Source: Cryptomeria japonica (taxonomy: Eukaryota > Streptophyta > Pinopsida > Cupressales > Cupressaceae). Taken from it: DNA of 64,000 nt. The notes beneath the pieces were generated by a model that saw nothing but the letters and a program-made list of their open reading frames with translations, was not told where the DNA came from and made no database searches. Below, one piece after another: positions 57,041 through 64,000 of the stretch (the stretch's first letter is position 1; the number at the start of each line of letters is the position of its first letter). A program made the translations under genes and the position numbers. Location: contig NW_026729269.1 in assembly GCF_030272615.1 (NCBI RefSeq), forward strand, positions 1 through 64,000, written 5' to 3'.

Positions 57041-59123
57041 ATGGATGAGTTTGAGATAGATGAGCTATTAGGTCTATCACCACCTCCACCTCCACCTCCA
57101 CCTCCACCCGATCAGTTGAGGCAAACAATTAGGACGAATATTGATTCTTTAATTAGAGATATCCATACTATTAGACGCGAGCCTCATCCACCTCCGCATT
57201 TGTTACGCCTTGCAGATAGTATGCAAGGCATTGTACAGTCTGTGCAGGCTTTAGATAGCGAGCTAGATAGATATCATAGTTGGCAAGAGGGATTGTGTGC
57301 ATTTTACGCTGATGGCCTCGCATACAAACAAGTCAATGAATTAAAAATAATAAAAATGGATTTGAAACAATATTTTGTGAACCCTAAGACGGGTTAAGAG
57401 ATAGATCCGAAGAAGCCATGGATCTATATTCGATGGTGTAGGCACTTAGGCACTGCTAGACACTTTTGGGAGCGGTGGTGGATGGTCTCTCCAATCATGA
57501 GGTCCTAATGCATTTTTTGAAGAAATTATGGGCCGAATTTGAATTGGGCAAAAATCCCAATTACTTTGATATTAGATCATTTCAGAGGGTTGGGAGAGGA
57601 ATGCCCCAGGATAGGCTAGGAGCAAAATTGAGCGACAGGATTAGAAACCGTGTGCGTGATGATCCATTGGTTCCTCTTCCATCACCAGTTGTTCCAGCAC
57701 CTGTCAATCATCGAGCAGTGGGAGTACCCTGTGGAGAAATTTGGTACAACAGTTGCACGAGGTGAGGGCTACCCCCAACTTAGCACATGTTTGCACGACC
57801 TGTGGGGATTTATGCACGGGTCCACAGAGTGAGGCTGCCCTTGGAGGAGATGGTGATTTTGATGATGTTGATATTGCCCATGATGGTTATGATGATGTCG
57901 AGGAGCCTGCACGTGCTAATGTCGTCTCTTCATATGTTGATCTCCTGTGGGCAAACGATGATCAACCTACATAGGTACAAATTTATTTATATAATTTACA
58001 TTGCAATATTAAATTCCTTATCTATACACATATGAACCATAACATGAGTCAATTTTTTTCGAACAGAGGATGGATCATACCACGTCATTGAGGAACCGAC
58101 ATCATGTTACCTCAATACCTAGAGATGTTGGTGCCCCATTTACGGTATGCACTTTCATCTAGATACATTGTATTAATATGTACATTTAAAATAAACAATA
58201 ATTTTTTTAATGTAATGATGTGTATGATATATTTTTTCAATTTTGTAGGGTGCTTTGTGTAGCACCGATGTGGGTAGTTCTTCACGTGACCCGTGGACCA
58301 CTGAGGCTCAGCCTCATATATTACTAGTATGTTTTTCATCCATTAATTTGAAGTGTTTATATGCTTACTAATTTATGTACAACTTTGATTCATGTTCGTT
58401 ATTTTTTGCAATTGTAGGCTTCTAGATTGTTTGATGGTGCATCACATGTACGCCTTCGACCATCAGTACTTTTCCCGCATCACATGTATGCTTTTCTGTG
58501 ATAATCTTGTAGTCTATATATATACTTTATAATTTATGTATATATACAAGTTTGATTCATGCTTTATATATGTTGTTCAGGTCGATACCACTACCAGTAT
58601 TGGTATGGCTATGGGATTGAGCCAGATGCAACCATCGACATTATCATTTGAGGTGATGATTAGAAAAATAATTTCTACTTTGTTTATACTTTGTACCTTT
58701 CTTTTATAGGGATTATCAAAATTGATGTACAATGTTTTTTTTTGCAGGACTTGACTACAACCACTTTTCTTGTTCATGATAGTGGACCTCCACGTACCAG
58801 TGACGACATTGTAGAGCATGACTGTATGGTAATTTATTTTAAATTTTTAGTATTTAATTACTTATAAGTGAATTATGCAAGTAACTTCTTCTCGTGTTAA
58901 ATATTCTTCTAATGTAAAATCTTTTAATAATGTACAGGAGGGTGCAAACACTGATACTGCACAGGAGGGTGGAGTCACTGATATTACACAGGAGGGTGGA
59001 GACACTGATACTGTACAGACACGGGATGGTGTATCTCAGGACCACGTGCAACAGGATGATTCATCTCAGCCACCTTCACGTGGAGTGAAGAGGACTGCAG
59101 ATGAGATGCACGCGAGCTCTTAG
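57041..59123 (+). pseudogene. ORF-A copy 2: accessory gene of the transposon
   Basis: Starts MDEFEIDELLGLS followed by a ten-Pro run. Exon segments: 57041-57974, 58067-58144, 58249-58326, 58418-58485, 58581-58652, 58748-58828 and 58938-59123; all introns have GT/AG ends. The first segment encodes a helical region (LADSMQGIVQSVQALDSELD), then WIYIRWCRHLGTARHFWERW, NYFDIRSFQRVGRGMPQDRL and an acidic part (DGDFDDVDIAHDGYDDVEEP). It is broken by TAA at 57395 after NPKTG, a frame change near 57480 caused by missing bases relative to the relict at 7800-8245, another frame change near 57740, TAG at 57972 before a splice donor, and a one-base deletion in the 58418 exon. The final exon is intact (TADEMHASS, stop). 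No known domain assigned. Confidence 0.6.
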
Positions 59124-59597
59124 ATTATATATTTTAGATCATGTCATGTTACTCTATTATGGACTTTTTATGATGACACTTGTTATGTTATCCTGGGACT
59201 TGTTATTATGTGATTATATATAGGACTTGTTGTTATGTGATTATATATAGGACTTTTAATTATGTCATTTTGTTACTATTATGATATCAGGCTGTGTTAT
59301 GTGATTTGGCGCACTCTAGTGATTATATATGTGATGTTGTTTTGTTATTATGTTATTTGGACTTGTTTTAATGTTATTTCCTTATTATTATTTTTTCAAG
59401 ACTTGTTATTATGTCATCGGGAATTTTTATGTCATTTTATATAGGTCTTTTTATTTATGACTTGTTATGTGATCTATTTATGACTTTATATTTTAACATT
59501 GTGATTGATCATCTTATAGTGCAACAGTTTATAATTCAATAAAATAATCATCCCAATTTACAATAACATCATATTCTTAAAATAATAATAAAATCAA

Positions 59598-59854
59598 GAA
59601 CTTACAATTAATCTATGAAGAGATTATGATAAAATAAATATATCATAAAAAATTAGAATTCAATTGTAACACAATTACAATGTGCACAACATAACATTAA
59701 GAAGAAGATAACTAATACAATGTTGTTTATGAAACCAAAATTGTATCAAATGTAGACAAATACAATGTTAAAGGGACAAAGAAAAACAATTATCATAATT
59801 AAATATAAAAGAGTTCACACAAGTAACACAAACTTACATGCATATAAATTTGAT
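59598..59854 (+). repeat. 257 bp direct repeat, unit 1 (copy 2)
   Basis: Counterpart of 1354-1610. Confidence 0.85.
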
Positions 59855-60415
59855 ATGAAAATTATAAAAGGATTATTAATTATAATTTAATCTCCTAAAG
59901 GAATCCAATAGATTGACGGAACTAAGGCTAACCAAATTATTAGGAATGTTTGAAGAACATTATTCAATGATTTGAAAGGAAGTAGACATAGATTCTTTCT
60001 TGTCAATTTATTTTTGATATGCATAATTCTTTTGACATTTTGAAGGGTTGGAATAAGTAAAGGAAGCCCTGCTATATGGAATAATTACATTGAAAGACGG
60101 TAGGTGAACATTGTGACCTCCTTTTCCATATAATAATTCATTTATATAGATATAACAAATCCATTGGGCAATGAGTGTGTAACAACTACGAATGCAAAAT
60201 GTGTAATAGAGTAAGAGCTACAAACATAGTATCGACTTTCCTCTTAAGTTGACCACACTACTTTACTAGTGTATTGAAGGTTAATAAGTGAGGATAGTAG
60301 TGGTATGAAAAGCATGGATGGAATGGTAGTAAAATAAAAAATCACACTATAAATATAGATTTGTCATACAATGATAAATATAGAGTTGTCATATTTTAGA
60401 CATAATTCTATCTTT

Positions 60416-60672
60416 GAACTTACAATTAATCTATGAAGAGATTACGATAAAATAAATATATCATAAAAAATTAGAATTCAATTGTAACACAATTACAATG
60501 TGCACAAAATAACATTAAGAAGAAGATAGCTAATACAATGTTGTTTATGAAACCAAAATTGTATCAAATGTAGACAAATACAATGTTAAAGGGACAAAGA
60601 AAAACAATTATCATGATTAAATATAAAAGAGTTCACACAAGTAACACAAACTTAAATGCATATAAATTTGAT
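60416..60672 (+). repeat. 257 bp direct repeat, unit 2 (copy 2)
   Basis: Counterpart of 2172-2428, again abutting the ORF-B stop codon (60673-60675). Confidence 0.85.
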
Positions 60673-63600
60673 TCAACCTAATGTACCATCTGCATCCTCT
60701 CTCTTCTGCAATGCGTCTATGATTGCCTAAATCTCTTCTACTGAAAGTGTCCACAATACCTTATTAGCGGGTCTACCTTTGTATCTTTCTAATTTGATGT
60801 TTGTTGCCACCACCAAATGAGAATAGTGTATAATCTTCTTTTCTGATTGGTAGTCTTCATAAGCTGGTAAGCCATTCCTTGTTTTTAAGTATTTGCATAG
60901 ACATGTACCAACTACCACAATAGACCCAACTAGATACTGAAAACCATCATCATCTACTTTATCACATATCAACCTTTTCTTAGGTTCTACACATCTAGCT
61001 AGGCAATACTCAACCTGCTCATCATTATCCTCAGGTGCAAAAACAACATACACATGTCCTAGAAAACAAATTTAAGTACATGTAGAAATAAAACTTGTTA
61101 GAATTTATAATTCAAATATGTAATCATAAATTATATGACAATACATAAAAATATATAAGTTAAAGTTATAAACAAGAAATTGAATTAAATTACCAGGATG
61201 TATGAGGTATGAAACACGATCATAATCTTCTGATGCAAATGCATGATCTGGGTCTTCATTTCTTCTAACATCTTCATATTGTGTCTCACTAGGTGTTTAA
61301 GATTTGTGTTGCCATTCTTCGACCCATTCCGTATTCTTGCATTCTTCCCATTCACTTGCAACACAAAATTGACAAAAACATGCAAGCTCTCTAGTCCATA
61401 TAGTCCAAGTGTTAGAATTAGAACTCTTAAATCAATGTCATCTAGCTAACCCATTGATTGTATCACAATAATATCTTGGAAGGATATTCTCCTCTTTAAC
61501 TAGCCAGAAGAAACGTCTAATTGTAGAGTTCTGACTTGATCCTGTGGATAAATTTGCACTACACCAATCCACAATTGCACTTGCATTTTTAAATTTAGCC
61601 TTTTCCTCGAATTTGAGTTGACCTTTGCAAAGGGCTATCTTAACACATGCATCGACACCGTCATGTTCTCCTTTCCCGTGTCCAGCCTAAAAAAAACTCC
61701 ACATGTGTTCAATATTATTTTTCTTATGAATCCTACTCAACCAATAAAACAGTCTAGCTTTCTTGAATTGCCCTGTGCAATTATCAGACCATATTAGATG
61801 ATGTGTCATCTGAATTTATTTCTCCCTCAAATTCTGAAAAAAGGTCTTGAAGCAATACTGGACAAACTTAGATGAGTGTAATTTATTATCACTCATATAT
61901 AAATGGTACTCTCTCAAAATTTTGCGATCCTCTTCTGTACTATCTGGTGCATGCCTATAGACAATATGGACAAAAAGTCGACACTTGCACTGAATTGTAG
62001 TATTGTGATTGGACCTCATCTTGTGGTGCAAGCGTGTAGTTCTCTACAAAGTAAACAACCGAAAGTATACTACCAACAAGAAATGTATCCTTACATATTC
62101 GAAACTGACCATCGAGCCATCTAGCATTTTGAGTGTGTTTAACATATTTAAGTACGATGTTACTCTTGAATTCATTCATAAATGCATGAACACTAACTTT
62201 TTCAGTGATTAGATCACATCATTTTCCAACATTTCCGTCCTTCAGTGGATACTCAATAGTTTTAAATCTTTTAGCATCAACTAATTGTTGTCCAAAATCA
62301 TTTGAAAGATTTTCATGCAAACATTCATCCAACAATGCAAGATTGCCACATAAATCACATACACCAGAAAAACATGCATTGAAAAGAAATTTTTTTTCAT
62401 TTAGTGGGTTGCAAAACAAACTTGAAATAAAATCCTTTATAGTTTCAGGTGGTATATTTATACCACATTCTTGGAACATTCCATTACTATGCATGGTAAC
62501 ACGTATATATCGAAATACATCATAATGGTAGCGAAATTGAACATGAGTTTTGCAACAACATGTGAATCTTTCCTTGTTAATTCGAACATACCAAGATTTA
62601 CACTTTTCAAAAGACCTTTGACGAATGATAATAGTCAACACCTTATCAACCAAAAAAAAATTATACAATTCAGTTTGAGTCATGTCCAATAGATGTTTTG
62701 GATGTGGATCACAAATTTTTGACCCAACTCTTAATTTAAGAACATCTCTAACATTAGGTGATACTCTCGTATTATCGTGCCATAATTTTTTGATCAAATT
62801 TTTGACTTCACTAGTAAGTTTCATATCAGACCTTGGTAGTCTACCACTAAAAGTCCACAATTTGTTTGTCGGATCGCTTTCAAAATTAACTCTTCTTTTT
62901 ACAGCTCTTGACAAAGTTTTGCAATGAATATTAAGATATCCACTTATGTTACTCATCATTCTTTTATTAGAAGTTGTTTGGCTTACTAAAGTTGTTGTTA
63001 TTGCCCGTCGTGCCACATTGTTATCTTTAGAACATTTTTTCTTTCCAATTGTATCAAAGGCGCTAGCAATAGTCGATACAACTTGTTTTAAAGACTCATC
63101 CTTCTTCTTGGGTTTGACATAAAAGCCTAACTTCTTCATCACTTTTCACATTTTAGTCATTTTAATTAGTTGTACCATTAATTAAGTTTGGAACCCAAAT
63201 TTCTTATTATAAGAAAAATGTCTAAACAATCTATTTGCATGTGCCCTAATCTGTCTCCATGAAACCAAGCTAGGAAGGTTGTCTAGTACATCACTTTTAA
63301 TTTCAAAATTTTAATTCATTTGATTATCATTCAAACATGTTTCATTTTCAATTGGTGTTTCCATGTCTACATACATATTATTGGTTTTTTGGAGTTTCAA
63401 ATTCGGTTTCAATTTTAGTTTCAAGTTGAGATCTAGTTTCATCTGGGGTTTCAATTTGGGGTTTCAATTTCAGTTTCAACTTGTGTTCTAATTTCATTTC
63501 TGGTTTGATTTTCAATTAGAAAATCATTTAATAAGTAACCTGCTTCTACTAAATCACCAATTTCTTCATGAGAAAAAACATAGGGCTGTGAAGACATACA

Positions 63601-63840
63601 TGTATCCAATAATGGATTAGAAGATGCACCTGAAGTAAATGGTTCTATTGTGTTTCCTTCATCAGCATTTATGGTCTCATTGATGTTCTCCTCTTCTGAA
63701 ATGATTGTGGAACTTGAAGCTCCTTGTCTCATTCTTGATCTTCTCTCTCGTTGATGCATTGCCTCCTTCTCCCTATTTGCTGCAATCTCCTCAATTGTCA
63801 TAACCTTCCTTTGCCTCTTCCTATGTTGATTTGATCCCAT
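60673..63840 (-). pseudogene. ORF-B copy 2: DDE-like transposase
   Basis: The N-terminal piece (63840-63451) has the basic RKRQRKV and REKEAMHQRERRSRMRQ followed by an acidic region. The largest open frame, 63142-62219 (307 codons), is intact here but has three stops in copy 1. It includes a Lys-rich start, RAVKRRVNFESD, CCCKTHVQFRYHYDVFRYIR and CDLCGNLALLDECLHE, a probable zinc-binding and DNA-binding region. It ends at TGA 62219-62221. Beyond that the protein continues through ITEKVSVHAFMNEFKSN, a one-base insertion near 61977, WSDNCTGQFKNARLFYWL, TAG at 61687-61689, AGHGKGEHDG and an intron at 61059-61193 to the C-terminal domain. That last domain also has a TAG (near 60727). A domain-length RNase H-fold transposase is the best reading; not functional as it stands. 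Confidence 0.65.
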
Positions 63841-64000
63841 GGCTACACCAAAATTTGAATTCGAACTGGTCTCTTTACCAAATCAACAATAAGACAAACA
63901 AAGAGAATGATTAATCAAAACATTCTCTTTGCAGATCGTACCTGTCAGGCAATGATTGAAAAATCATTATATCATTGGGATTTGTGCTTGTGGGCCAAAT
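63841..64000. promoter_or_regulatory. Upstream region of ORF-B, copy 2 (cut by window end)
   Basis: Near-identical to 5589-5748, including the TGATTGAAAAATCATT inverted and direct repeat. The window stops just before the subterminal repeats would begin. Confidence 0.4.

Larger units (their letters stand above)
59124..60672. other. Convergent intergenic region of transposon copy 2
   Basis: Same organisation as 880-2428: a T-rich repeated GACTTGTTATTATGT stretch, then two 257 bp direct repeats at 59598-59854 and 60416-60672. Confidence 0.7.
57026..64000. mobile_element. Two-gene DNA transposon, copy 2 (right end beyond window)
   Basis: Same gene order as copy 1: ORF-A (+) converging on ORF-B (-), with the same introns and the paired 257 bp repeats. 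It shows the 5' exons of ORF-A missing from copy 1. ORF-B is better preserved in its N-terminal half here and worse in its catalytic half. The right terminus lies past 64000; the left terminus is not recognised. Confidence 0.7.

Noticed and set aside
62219-62221. In-frame TGA in the transposase read as recoding (selenocysteine or readthrough)
   Set aside because: Other stops (TAG, TAA) and frameshifts in the same gene point to ordinary decay; no recoding signal is seen.

Overview
This is nuclear DNA from a vascular plant with a large, repeat-rich genome. It is AT-rich and intron-bearing, and is built almost entirely from nested and decayed transposable elements. Very long LTRs, degenerate telomere-like (CCCTAA) tracts and heavily eroded Copia and Gypsy remnants would fit a gymnosperm, but that is inference and no species is claimed. 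Only one locus looks like an ordinary host gene: a two-exon gene at 27958-28805 coding for a 243-residue basic, nuclear-looking protein of unknown function. It has a truncated pseudogene relative at 55513-55935.

Layout. 1-6754: right part of a large two-gene DNA transposon (copy 1). A multi-exon acidic gene (ORF-A, + strand) converges on a gene for a DDE-like transposase (ORF-B, - strand), followed by a complex terminus of about 1 kb. 7800-8245: relict of ORF-A. 8550-15432: Gypsy-like, apparently non-autonomous LTR element on the - strand with 1.2 kb LTRs. 15433-20700: microsatellites and an inverted pair of telomere-like tracts around a hairpin. 20830-24000: Copia 3' end with a 1583 bp LTR. 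24001-27300: AT-rich DNA, a polypyrimidine tract and a LINE RNase H fragment. 27300-28980: host gene. 29030-33515: tandemly duplicated block carrying PPR-gene fragments and an unrecognised pseudogene; the second copy holds a 379 bp hAT-type MITE whose empty site survives in the first copy.

33694-53346: one very large LTR element without coding capacity (LARD-like, LTRs about 3.66 kb, tRNA-Met-type primer site, near-matching 5 bp flanks). Its left LTR was invaded by a Tekay/Del-like chromovirus (34265-40232, - strand, 3.6 kb LTR), which is now fused by a deletion to a LINE ORF1 relic (40233-41499). Its interior holds an inverted solo end (46635-47720) of the two-gene DNA transposon family. 53347-56900: old unique DNA, a dispersed repeat, telomere-like sequence, the host-gene pseudogene and a Copia gag scrap. 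57041-64000: second copy of the two-gene DNA transposon in the same orientation as copy 1, cut by the window end.

The most interesting system is the two-gene transposon. It has convergent genes, conserved introns, a transposase with WSDN-GQFKN and HGKGEHDG motifs and a Cys cluster, and subterminal GGGCGCC-type repeats. I cannot assign it to a named superfamily. The two copies share the same nonsense codons at three sites, and most other stops also look like C-to-T changes, so the copies descend from an already inactive or trans-mobilised parent and decayed further by deamination. Nothing here forms an operon; the elements are independent insertions.
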